Assembly: GCA_034669965.1 (NCBI GenBank)
Contig: JAXMOK010000001.1
Location: 620,001-684,000, forward strand
DNA from: HXMU1420-13 sp034669965
Lineage (GTDB): Bacteria; Bacteroidota; Rhodothermia; Balneolales; Balneolaceae
Reading direction: 5' to 3'
DNA length: 64,000 bases
Positions 1 to 7,904 of this stretch are shown in pieces; positions within the stretch are counted from its first letter, which is position 1; the number at the start of each line of letters is the position of its first letter. The notes beneath the pieces are model-generated. The model was not told the DNA's origin. It was given only the letters and a program-made list of their open reading frames with translations, and made no database searches. Made by a program: the position numbers and the translations under genes.

Positions 1-747
1 AATGCTTCTAACCAGGAATTGGAGCTTACCAAGCGTGAGTATGAAGATTTATTACAAAACATATTTCCTAAAAAAGTAGCTGATAGTCTTCTAGCGTATG
101 GTACGGTTACCCCCGAGCGCTATGAAGATGCCACCTTTATGTTCACTGATTTCCACGATTTCAGCCGCATTGTACCGGATTTAAATCCGGAAAAACTCAT
201 CGAAAGTTTGTCGTTCTACTTCGATAAGTTTGATCTTTTTGTTGAGCAGCATGGCATCATCAAAATCAAAACCATCGGCGATAGTTACATGGCGGCCGGT
301 GGTATACCTGATCGTAATAATACACATCCAATAGATACAGCTCTTGTTGCTTTAAAAATGCGTTCATTTGTTAAAAGCCTTGAGGGATCCTTACCTGATT
401 CTATTCCCTATTTCCCACTTCGTATTGGTATTAACACCGGAGAATCTGTAGTTGGTGTAATTGGTAAAAAGCGATTTGCTTACGACGTTTGGGGTACCGC
501 GGTAAACCTTGCTGCTCGCATGGAGCAAAACTCGGAAAGCAACTCCATAAATATTTCTCAGTCTACCTTCGAGCGGATTAAAGATTTCTTTGATTGCGAA
601 CCACGTGGTGAGATTGAAGCCCGCAATATTGGAAATGTGGAAATGTACTTTTTAAAACGTATTAAACCGGAATATTCTGATGACGAGGAAGGCGTGATTC
701 CTAACCGACAGTTTATCCGTGATTACAACTTTATCTCGAAAGGGTAA
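1..747 (+). CDS. Class III adenylate cyclase, C-terminal catalytic part (5' end outside window)
   Basis: The reading frame is open to the left edge, so the N-terminal sensory or membrane part is missing. The visible 240-odd residues form a class III nucleotide cyclase domain that makes cAMP from ATP. Both metal-binding aspartates are visible, in the FTDF motif and in KTIGDS. The lysine of IKTIGD and the aspartate of YDVWG are the residues expected for adenine rather than guanine recognition. The transition-state Asn and Arg are in VNLAARME. All catalytic positions are intact, so the enzyme should be active. The input domain cannot be seen, so the stimulus is unknown. The gene is followed by 88 nt and then uvrA on the same strand. 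Confidence 0.9.
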   Translation, partial: NASNQELELTKREYEDLLQNIFPKKVADSLLAYGTVTPERYEDATFMFTDFHDFSRIVPDLNPEKLIESLSFYFDKFDLFVEQHGIIKIKTIGDSYMAAGGIPDRNNTHPIDTALVALKMRSFVKSLEGSLPDSIPYFPLRIGINTGESVVGVIGKKRFAYDVWGTAVNLAARMEQNSESNSINISQSTFERIKDFFDCEPRGEIEARNIGNVEMYFLKRIKPEYSDDEEGVIPNRQFIRDYNFISKG

Positions 748-835
748 CACCTTTTTTTAACTCTTCGGAATTAAGACTTTCTCTGATGCGTTTGGTACCT
801 TTAAGATTCCCCTGAACTCAAAAACGATCATTGCA

Positions 836-3679
836 TTGCAGCACCACATTATTGTACGAGGCGCCCGCGAACACAATCTCAAAAATTTCGACATTGATAT
901 TCCCCGCGAACAGCTAGTGGTGCTAACCGGGCTATCCGGTTCGGGAAAATCTTCTCTGGCTTTCGATACTATTTATGCCGAAGGCCAACGCCGATTTCTG
1001 GAATCTCTTTCGGCCTATGCTCGCCAGTTTTTGGGGATGATGGAACGCCCCGAAGTTGATTTTATCGACGGACTTTCTCCGGTGATTTCCATCGATCAAA
1101 AAACCACCAACCGAAATCCACGCTCAACGGTAGGTACAGTAACCGAGATTTACGATTTTCTCCGATTGTTATATGCCCGCGTAGGAATTCCTTATTCCTA
1201 CAAAACCGGGAATAAAATGGAAAAACAAACCGCCGACCAAGTGGTTGCTTCGGTAATGGCGCTTCCCCACGGAACTAAAGCCTATTGCTTAGCTCCGGTG
1301 GTAAGAGGACGAAAAGGACACTATCGCGAGCTGTTCGAGCAGACCATTAAGCAGGGTTTTGTTTCGGCTCGAATTGATGGCGAGTTCACCGAGCTTACAG
1401 ATGGCTTAATGGTAGATCGATACAAAACGCACAACATCGAAGTGGTAGTTGATCGCTTTGTGATTTCTCCCAAAAGTGAGAAACGCATTGCCGACAGTAT
1501 TCGTCTTGCACTTGAAATGGCCGACGGAAACGTGATCCTGGCCGTACAAACCGAAGAGGGCGGTAAAGACCGTTTGTTCTCTCAAAAATTGTTCGATTTG
1601 GAAAGCGGGTTAGCCTACGAAGATCCCGCTCCGAATATGTTTTCATTCAACTCGCCTTACGGCGCCTGCCAAACGTGCGACGGACTGGGCAGCACGTATG
1701 ATGTAAGCTGGGAGTTGCTGGTCCCCAACGAATCGCAATCAATAGAGGATGGTGCAATCCGGTTTCTAGGCTCACCTCGCGATGTGTTCGCTTTTAAGCA
1801 ACTGAAAGCTGTTTTGGATACTCATAAAGTCGATTTTGATACTCCGTTCAAGAAATTCTCTGATGAACTGCGCACCATTTTAATGCATGGCAGTGGGGAT
1901 AAAAAGTATGCCGTCAGCTACGATTTTAAAGATAACTCGGTCACCTATCAGCATAAATACGATGGGTTACGCAAAACCATCATCGACCAATTCGAGAATT
2001 CAAAATCCCCAAAACAACGCGATAAAGCCAAAGCTTATATGAGTAAAGTTGCCTGCCCAAGTTGTGGCGGCGGTCGGCTTAATAAAGAGGCGCTTTCTTA
2101 TAAAATTGATGGCTACAACATTCACGATTTGGTGAAAATGGATGTGAGCGATTTGCGGGATGCTCTGTACGGTTTAACACTGAATGAACGACAGCAATTG
2201 ATTGGCAGCCAAGTATTGAAAGAAATTCGCGATCGCCTCGATTTCTTGCTCAACGTTGGACTCACTTATTTAAATCTAGATCGAGAAGCTCAGACGTTAT
2301 CGGGTGGTGAAGCGCAGCGTATCAGATTAGCTACTCAGATTGGAACCCAGTTGGTGGGCGTACTTTATATTTTGGATGAACCCAGTATTGGGCTGCATCA
2401 ACGGGACAACATCAAATTGATTAAATCGCTGGAAACTTTGCGCGATTTAGGTAACTCTGTGATTGTAGTTGAGCACGATCGCGAAACCATCGAACATGCC
2501 GATTTTGTGGTAGATTTAGGTCCGGGTGCTGGTGTTCACGGAGGCGAAATTGTATCTGCGGGAAAACCAGAGGAACTCACCCACAACTCGATGACGGCTC
2601 GTTTCCTGCGAGATGAAGAAGTGATCCCAATTCCGAAAGCTTACCGAAAAGGAAATAAGAAATCCATCACCATAAAAAACGCACGCGGACATAATCTTCA
2701 GAATGTGGATTTGAAAATTCCATTGGGGAAATTCATTTCGGTAACCGGAGTAAGTGGCAGCGGAAAAAGCTCGCTGATCAACCAAACCCTGGTTCCGATT
2801 CTTTCCAATCATTTTTATAAGTCGAAAAGTGTGCCTCTGCCCTACGATACCGTAGCAGGTTTGGATAACGTGGATAAAATCATTTCCATCGATCAAAGTC
2901 CAATTGGCCGGACACCGCGATCCAATCCCGGAACCTACACCAAAGTGTTCGATCATATCCGCCGTCTTTTTTCTGAAATGCCGGAAGCCAAAATTCGTGG
3001 CTACGACCAAGGTCGTTTTTCGTTTAACGTAAAAGGCGGACGATGCGAAACCTGCCAAGGCGATGGTGTACGTAAAATTGAAATGAACTTTTTGCCGGAT
3101 GTTTACGTGACGTGCGAAACATGCAACAGCAAACGCTACAATCGTGAAACGTTGGAGATTTACTATAGAGGAAAAAACATTTCTGAGGTGTTGAATATGC
3201 CCATCAGCGATGCCGCTGAATTCTTCGAGGCTCAGCCAACTATTTCTAGAATCCTTTCTACTCTAACTTCTGTTGGTTTAGGATATTTAACACTGGGACA
3301 ATCCAGCACTACCCTTTCGGGTGGTGAGGCGCAGCGCATAAAACTCGCTCGCGAATTATCGAAAATCGGCACCGGCGACACTTTATATGTTATGGACGAA
3401 CCTACTACCGGCTTGCATTTTCAGGATGTAAAAATGCTGGTAGATGTGATTCAACAGCTGGTTGACAAAGGCAATACCGTGATGGTAATCGAGCATAATC
3501 TAGATCTCATTAAAGCAGCCGATTGGGTGATTGATCTTGGTCCGGAAGGCGGAAAAGGCGGTGGTGAAATCATTGCCCAAGGCACCCCCAAACAAGTGGC
3601 GAAGAAAAAAGAATCGCACACTGGTCGGTTTTTGAAGCAGGAGTTTGAACGGCTGGAAAAAGCAGTGGTTAACTCTTAG
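836..3679 (+). CDS. uvrA: Excinuclease ABC subunit A (UvrA)
   Basis: DNA-damage recognition ATPase of nucleotide excision repair; it loads UvrB on lesions. The 947-residue length is normal. Two ABC ATPase modules are seen. The first has Walker A GLSGSGKS (residues 32-39) and signature LSGGEAQRIRLA. The second has Walker A GVSGSGKSS and signature LSGGEAQRIKLA. Zinc-binding CxxC pairs are at CPSCGGG and at CETCQGDG...CETCNSK. No ATG is available near the conserved IIVRGAREHNLK start, so TTG at 836 is chosen; an in-frame ATT or ATC a few codons upstream is an alternative. It is probably monocistronic, because a repeat-filled spacer follows. Confidence 0.97.
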   Translation: MQHHIIVRGAREHNLKNFDIDIPREQLVVLTGLSGSGKSSLAFDTIYAEGQRRFLESLSAYARQFLGMMERPEVDFIDGLSPVISIDQKTTNRNPRSTVGTVTEIYDFLRLLYARVGIPYSYKTGNKMEKQTADQVVASVMALPHGTKAYCLAPVVRGRKGHYRELFEQTIKQGFVSARIDGEFTELTDGLMVDRYKTHNIEVVVDRFVISPKSEKRIADSIRLALEMADGNVILAVQTEEGGKDRLFSQKLFDLESGLAYEDPAPNMFSFNSPYGACQTCDGLGSTYDVSWELLVPNESQSIEDGAIRFLGSPRDVFAFKQLKAVLDTHKVDFDTPFKKFSDELRTILMHGSGDKKYAVSYDFKDNSVTYQHKYDGLRKTIIDQFENSKSPKQRDKAKAYMSKVACPSCGGGRLNKEALSYKIDGYNIHDLVKMDVSDLRDALYGLTLNERQQLIGSQVLKEIRDRLDFLLNVGLTYLNLDREAQTLSGGEAQRIRLATQIGTQLVGVLYILDEPSIGLHQRDNIKLIKSLETLRDLGNSVIVVEHDRETIEHADFVVDLGPGAGVHGGEIVSAGKPEELTHNSMTARFLRDEEVIPIPKAYRKGNKKSITIKNARGHNLQNVDLKIPLGKFISVTGVSGSGKSSLINQTLVPILSNHFYKSKSVPLPYDTVAGLDNVDKIISIDQSPIGRTPRSNPGTYTKVFDHIRRLFSEMPEAKIRGYDQGRFSFNVKGGRCETCQGDGVRKIEMNFLPDVYVTCETCNSKRYNRETLEIYYRGKNISEVLNMPISDAAEFFEAQPTISRILSTLTSVGLGYLTLGQSSTTLSGGEAQRIKLARELSKIGTGDTLYVMDEPTTGLHFQDVKMLVDVIQQLVDKGNTVMVIEHNLDLIKAADWVIDLGPEGGKGGGEIIAQGTPKQVAKKKESHTGRFLKQEFERLEKAVVNS

Positions 3680-3688
3680 GACATCAAT

Positions 3689-3779
3689 CCCATCCCTGTC
3701 CCTTCCCTTTGCTATGGGAAGTAGACTTAGATCTTTTTTTCATGAACAAAGTCACCCCGGACTTGATCCGGGGTCTCCA
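3689..3779. repeat. 91-bp dispersed intergenic repeat, copy 1 (palindromic core)
   Basis: This segment downstream of uvrA is nearly identical to 16262-16352, and both copies are 91 bp long. Its 3' part holds the palindrome CCCCGGA-CTTGA-TCCGGGG, a REP-like hairpin. The flanking CCAGAAACTGGCG is also shared between the two loci (3795 onward here). The 3680-4010 spacer otherwise holds another palindromic repeat and the kinase promoter. An apparent 63-codon frame across it is just translated repeat. Confidence 0.85.
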
Positions 3780-3849
3780 TATGAATTGGAAACCCCAGAA
3801 ACTGGCGGTACTACTAGTTTTAAGTCACAGACTTAAAACATCTTTAGTG

Positions 3850-3895
3850 ATTGAGGCAGAGCCTCTGGGATAGTTCCGCAGCGGAGCTAGGGAAG
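3850..3895 (-). repeat. Double-palindrome dispersed repeat (reverse copy)
   Basis: The segment contains GAGGCAGAGCCTC followed by TTCCGCAGCGGAGCTA. It is the reverse-strand version of the repeat found twice in tandem at 54595-54842, where the order is TTCCGTAGCTCCGCTGCGGAA and then GAGGCTCAGCCTC. Both parts can form small hairpins. It lies about 115 bp before the sensor kinase gene. Confidence 0.75.
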
Positions 3896-4010
3896 TAGGA
3901 GTTAGAGCGGGTTCGGTCAACCAAATCTCTTATTACTTCATAGTTTTATCATTTTTTTATCCAGCACTACATGATTATTATCTAGCATAATTTTAGCTAG
4001 TTGGCGGGGT

Positions 4011-7001
4011 ATGGTAAAAAAAATAGGAATTCTCTTTGTATTGGGGCTGATCTATCTGCCCGGCTATGGGCAGTCTATACTCGAGTATACTTCCCAGTGG
4101 GATCAGTATTTGATCCAAAATTTAACTGTTGAGGATGGTTTGCGTGGCGAGCAAATCACCTATGCATATGAAGACGACGAGGGATTTATCTGGCTATTAA
4201 GCTCTTCCGGTCCTTCGAGATATGATGGCTTATCACTTAAACCATTTTACAAAGGCTACACCGGCGGTTTCATGTACGAATTTCATGAAGATTCAAATGG
4301 AAACCTGTGGATTCCGGCTACATCTGCGGGGGTATATAAATTCAATCGCGATTCTTCCATTCAATATAATCAAGAGTTAGAAGCCCCAAACGGCTTGGCA
4401 AAGTCTATGATTATCACCAAAAACGATACAATGTATATTGGAAGCTATGGCGAAGGCTTGCTCAAATTCCATAATAGCGCGGTTCATAAAAAATATACTA
4501 CTGCTGACGGTTTGATAGGCAACTCAATTTGGACAGTTTTTGAAGATAGTAAAGGTAAAATCTGGATTGGAACCAACGAAGGACTTAGTATTCTCGACAA
4601 TGGCGTATTCACTAATTTTACAATTGAGAATGGACTACCCTACAACACCATTCGTGGAATTAAAGAAATGTACAATGGCGATGTATGGGTTGGCACTGAT
4701 AAAGAAGGCATCGTTGTTTTCAGAGATTATGCGCCACATAAAACCTATCACATAAAAGATGGGTTAAGTGGATCGTTTCCTCAATATTTTGCTCAAAACC
4801 CAATGGATAGCTCCATTTGGATTGGAGATCATGGTGCGGGAGTAGACCGATTTAAAGATGGCCGTTTCGAAAATATCAACGAGTCTACCGGATTAGTCTC
4901 AAATTTGGTGATGTATATCGGTTTTACTGAATCCGGATTAGGAATAATAGGGACAGAAAATGGAGTATCTATTCTTCGAAAAAGAACAATTGACGTAATT
5001 GATGAGCGAATTGAAGGAATTGAAAACGTTCCTTTTTTAAGTGTGATAGAAGGAGTTGATAACACCATATGGTTAGGTACCGAAGGTCGCGGATTTCTGT
5101 ACAAACAAGCTGCTAATTGGAATGGCATCGAAAATCCACCTGTTCATTCCAATGGATATTCTAACGGTGCAGCAATTGACAGAAAAGAAAATGTTTGGTT
5201 TTCGACTCAAGGTTCGGGCTTGATTCGAGTAAATAAAAACTTCGAGGTTGATTTACACCTCTCCACAGAAGATGGAATTGCCGACGAATTTGTAAACGGA
5301 ATGGCATTTGATGAAAGCAATTATTTGTGGACGTGTACCAATTCCGGAGTTGATCGACTTGATGAAAATTATAAGGTTATTGAACATTATGATTCCCAAA
5401 ATGGCATGGAAAATGAATACTGTTTTTCATCGCTTTATGATTCGAAGGGTAACTTTTGGGCCGGCACTTATGGAGGAGGGCTGTACCGAATAAAAGATCA
5501 AGTAGTAACAAGATATGATACTTCAAATGGATTGAAGGGATTATCGGTGTATTCAATTTTCGAACATTCTTCTGGTAGGGTTTTTGTTAGTACCGATAAT
5601 GGTGGGATTTCTGAGTTCAATGGAATTGATTTTGATTTTTATGGCTCAGAGTATGGAGTATCATCCAATACGATGTACAGTATGGAAGAAGATGAAGAGC
5701 AAAACATGTGGTTTTCAAGTAATCACGGAATCTACTTTTATTCTTCAGAGGATATTCGTCGATTAAGCCTTGATTTACAGGAACCGGTACGATTTCAGCA
5801 TTACACCACCGAAGATGGCTTGCCTACCAATTCAATGGAAGCTACTTCCAACGCCACTACTGCTACCATCCATACCGGTGAAATGCTCTTTGCAACATCA
5901 AATGGTGTTGCGGTACTTAATCCTAAACATACCCGGTTGGATCAAACAAACTTCAAAACCTATGTCGACGAACTCTTTGTTAACAATCAGATCAAGGATA
6001 TCGCAGAATCGGTTATACTTACACCCGATGAAAATAAGGTCGAAATTGTTTATTCGGCTCTTAATTTCGAATCACCTAAAAAAACCAAATTTCGAGTTCG
6101 TTTAGAGGGCATTGACGAAGACTGGGTGTATGTTCAAAATCGAACCACCACTTACTACGATTTTCTCCCGGATGGCGACTACGTTTTTCATGTATCGGCG
6201 ATTGGCCCTGATGGGCAATGGAGCAACAAAACCGCCTCGCTTAATTTTACCGTTCTCCCTCCGTTTTATAAAACCTGGTGGTTCATCGGGCTTTGTTTAC
6301 TTGGCTTTGTTGGGATGGGTGCCGGAGGTGTGTATTGGCGTTCTAATCTGAAACTGCAAGCTTTGAACAGGGAACTGGAAACCCAGCATAAAATTCAGAA
6401 AGAGCGAGAACGCATTTCCAGAGAACTGCACGACAATGTGGGTTCTCAGATTTCGAACCTGATTACCGGTATCGAAATCAGCAATCTGCACGTGAAAAGT
6501 AATCAACAGAACAAAGCCTTATCGCTGCTAGATAACTTGGATAGTGATGCCCGTGCGGCGATGACGGACCTCCGCGAAACGATATGGCTGCTCGACAAAG
6601 AGAAAGTGGAATTCGGAATCTTCCTCGATCACCTGAATGGATATTTGAACCGCCAAAAACGGTATCTGAAAGAGATGAACGTTGAAGTTCACTCAACGGT
6701 AGATCCGCAGTTTGTGCTATCGCCCGACCGATCGCTAAATCTTACCCGAATTATTCAAGAAGCACTAAATAACGCTAATAAATATGCAAATGCTTCGCTT
6801 TTTAGAATCGAATGCGATCAAAAAAATCAGCAAATAAGCATTGAGATTAGCGACAATGGAGTTGGTATGGAAACGGATGCTGAAATAGGCGCCGGTAATG
6901 GCTTGGTAAACATGAGAGAAAGAGCTGAACTTATGAATGCCGCGTTGTTAATTGAAAGTAAACAAGGAGCAGGCACTAAAATCACGCTCGAGTTTTCATA
7001 A
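4011..7001 (+). CDS. Two-component sensor histidine kinase with periplasmic Reg_prop propellers
   Basis: Membrane sensor that autophosphorylates and signals to the adjacent response regulator. A signal peptide (residues 1-21) is followed by about 650 residues of two-component-regulator propeller repeats, recognisable by recurring 'EDGL...IWIGT' patterns that build beta-propellers. A Y_Y_Y domain follows, then one membrane segment (WWFIGLCLLGFVGMGAGGVY) and a cytoplasmic HisKA_3 dimerisation domain with ERISRELHDNVG, phospho-acceptor His807. The ATPase domain has EALNNANKYA, SDNGVGM and GNGLVNMRERA. The 996-residue length is usual for the class, but the kinase is the NarL/DesK (HisKA_3) type rather than a classical hybrid. 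The stop codon overlaps a candidate operator, and the regulator gene starts 50 bp later. The ligand is unknown. Confidence 0.95.
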   Translation: MVKKIGILFVLGLIYLPGYGQSILEYTSQWDQYLIQNLTVEDGLRGEQITYAYEDDEGFIWLLSSSGPSRYDGLSLKPFYKGYTGGFMYEFHEDSNGNLWIPATSAGVYKFNRDSSIQYNQELEAPNGLAKSMIITKNDTMYIGSYGEGLLKFHNSAVHKKYTTADGLIGNSIWTVFEDSKGKIWIGTNEGLSILDNGVFTNFTIENGLPYNTIRGIKEMYNGDVWVGTDKEGIVVFRDYAPHKTYHIKDGLSGSFPQYFAQNPMDSSIWIGDHGAGVDRFKDGRFENINESTGLVSNLVMYIGFTESGLGIIGTENGVSILRKRTIDVIDERIEGIENVPFLSVIEGVDNTIWLGTEGRGFLYKQAANWNGIENPPVHSNGYSNGAAIDRKENVWFSTQGSGLIRVNKNFEVDLHLSTEDGIADEFVNGMAFDESNYLWTCTNSGVDRLDENYKVIEHYDSQNGMENEYCFSSLYDSKGNFWAGTYGGGLYRIKDQVVTRYDTSNGLKGLSVYSIFEHSSGRVFVSTDNGGISEFNGIDFDFYGSEYGVSSNTMYSMEEDEEQNMWFSSNHGIYFYSSEDIRRLSLDLQEPVRFQHYTTEDGLPTNSMEATSNATTATIHTGEMLFATSNGVAVLNPKHTRLDQTNFKTYVDELFVNNQIKDIAESVILTPDENKVEIVYSALNFESPKKTKFRVRLEGIDEDWVYVQNRTTTYYDFLPDGDYVFHVSAIGPDGQWSNKTASLNFTVLPPFYKTWWFIGLCLLGFVGMGAGGVYWRSNLKLQALNRELETQHKIQKERERISRELHDNVGSQISNLITGIEISNLHVKSNQQNKALSLLDNLDSDARAAMTDLRETIWLLDKEKVEFGIFLDHLNGYLNRQKRYLKEMNVEVHSTVDPQFVLSPDRSLNLTRIIQEALNNANKYANASLFRIECDQKNQQISIEISDNGVGMETDAEIGAGNGLVNMRERAELMNAALLIESKQGAGTKITLEFS

Positions 7002-7019
7002 TACCCTAAATTGGGTATT
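7000..7019. promoter_or_regulatory. Candidate operator, copy 1: AATACCC-N6-GGGTATT
   Basis: A perfect 7-bp inverted repeat with a 6-bp spacer (TAAATT) overlaps the kinase stop codon and lies 32 bp upstream of the response-regulator ATG. The same half-sites and spacer length occur at 10831-10848 and 10868-10887 in the divergent promoter region of the two following envelope genes. NarL-type regulators bind short inverted repeats, so this may be an autoregulatory site. This is inferred from position and sequence only. Confidence 0.65.
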
Positions 7020-7051
7020 CGACCGGACGAAGATTTTTCGTTTTATACACT

Positions 7052-7723
7052 ATGCATATAAAAATTGGAATTGTTGAAGATCAGGCCCGAATTCGGGAAA
7101 ACTTAAAAACCCGTCTTGGTTTTTACGATGAAATTGAAATCGTAATGGAAGCCAATAATGCTGAAAATGCGCTATCAAAACTTTCGACTTGCCCAAAGGC
7201 TAACCGGCCGCAAGTTATTCTGATGGACATCGAAATGCCGGGGAAATCCGGAATCGAAGCCACTCAGATTATCAAAAAAGAATACCCAGAGATCGACATC
7301 CTCATTCAAACCGTTTTTGAAAACGAGGACAAAATATTCCAATCCATTCAAGCCGGGGCGTCGGGTTATTTACTTAAAGACGATCCCATCCAAAAGTATG
7401 TTGACGCTATCAAAGAACTGATGAATGGAGGCGCCGTGTTATCCCCTTCCATTGCAATTAAAGTGATGAAGTTTGTGAAAAGCGAACAAGAAACGAAGGT
7501 AGATAAGGTAAGAGAAGCGCAGGAAGAATTTGCCCTAAGTAATCGCGAGCTTGAAATCCTTCAGGGTATTGTTGAAGATCTCACCGAGCCTCAAATCGGA
7601 GATAAGCTTTTTATTAGCCCACATACGGTTCGCACGCACATCAAAAATATCTACAAAAAACTGCACGTGCATTCGCGCGCCTCGGCAGTTCGGCTGGCCA
7701 TTAACCGAGGCCTGGCTCAATAA
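7052..7723 (+). CDS. NarL/FixJ-type response regulator
   Basis: Cytoplasmic transcription regulator and the presumed partner of the upstream kinase. The receiver domain covers residues 1-125, with acidic residues near EDQ and phospho-acceptor Asp59 in ILMDIEMPG. The conserved Lys is in LLKDD. A GerE/LuxR helix-turn-helix is at the C terminus (residues about 155-223), with SNRELEILQGI and ISPHTVRTHIKNIYKKL. Length (223 aa) and domain order are typical. The nearest candidate targets are the operator-like inverted repeats before its own gene and between the next two genes, which are divergent from each other. Confidence 0.95.
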   Translation: MHIKIGIVEDQARIRENLKTRLGFYDEIEIVMEANNAENALSKLSTCPKANRPQVILMDIEMPGKSGIEATQIIKKEYPEIDILIQTVFENEDKIFQSIQAGASGYLLKDDPIQKYVDAIKELMNGGAVLSPSIAIKVMKFVKSEQETKVDKVREAQEEFALSNRELEILQGIVEDLTEPQIGDKLFISPHTVRTHIKNIYKKLHVHSRASAVRLAINRGLAQ

Positions 7724-7869
7724 TCTATCCCTACCAACGCATTTTATTTCACTCTACTCTTTAAGAAGTTTGTGGCATCGCTGCATATCGTTTCCTGAAT
7801 CTATTTTCTGTTTTGTAGTAATTCCACCACATAAAAAAGGGTACTACTTTTCAGCAGCACCCTAGCTTC

Positions 7870-7897
7870 AAGGTGGCATCTATGTGCCACTTTCTTT
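7870..7897. terminator. Stem-loop between convergent genes
   Basis: The hairpin GTGGCA-TCTATG-TGCCAC, extended by A/T pairs, is followed by a T-rich tract (TTTCTTTTTG) on the plus strand. It ends the regulator transcript and lies just past the end of the convergent OmpA-family gene, which it may also serve. Confidence 0.65.
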
Positions 7898-7904
7898 TTG
7901 ACGA

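Noticed and set aside
2516..3058. 180-codon antisense frame in uvrA
   Set aside because: Shadow of conserved UvrA codons.
3645..3836. 63-codon frame after uvrA
   Set aside because: It begins inside uvrA and translates the dispersed palindromic repeat (HPGLDPGSP); there is no ribosome binding site.
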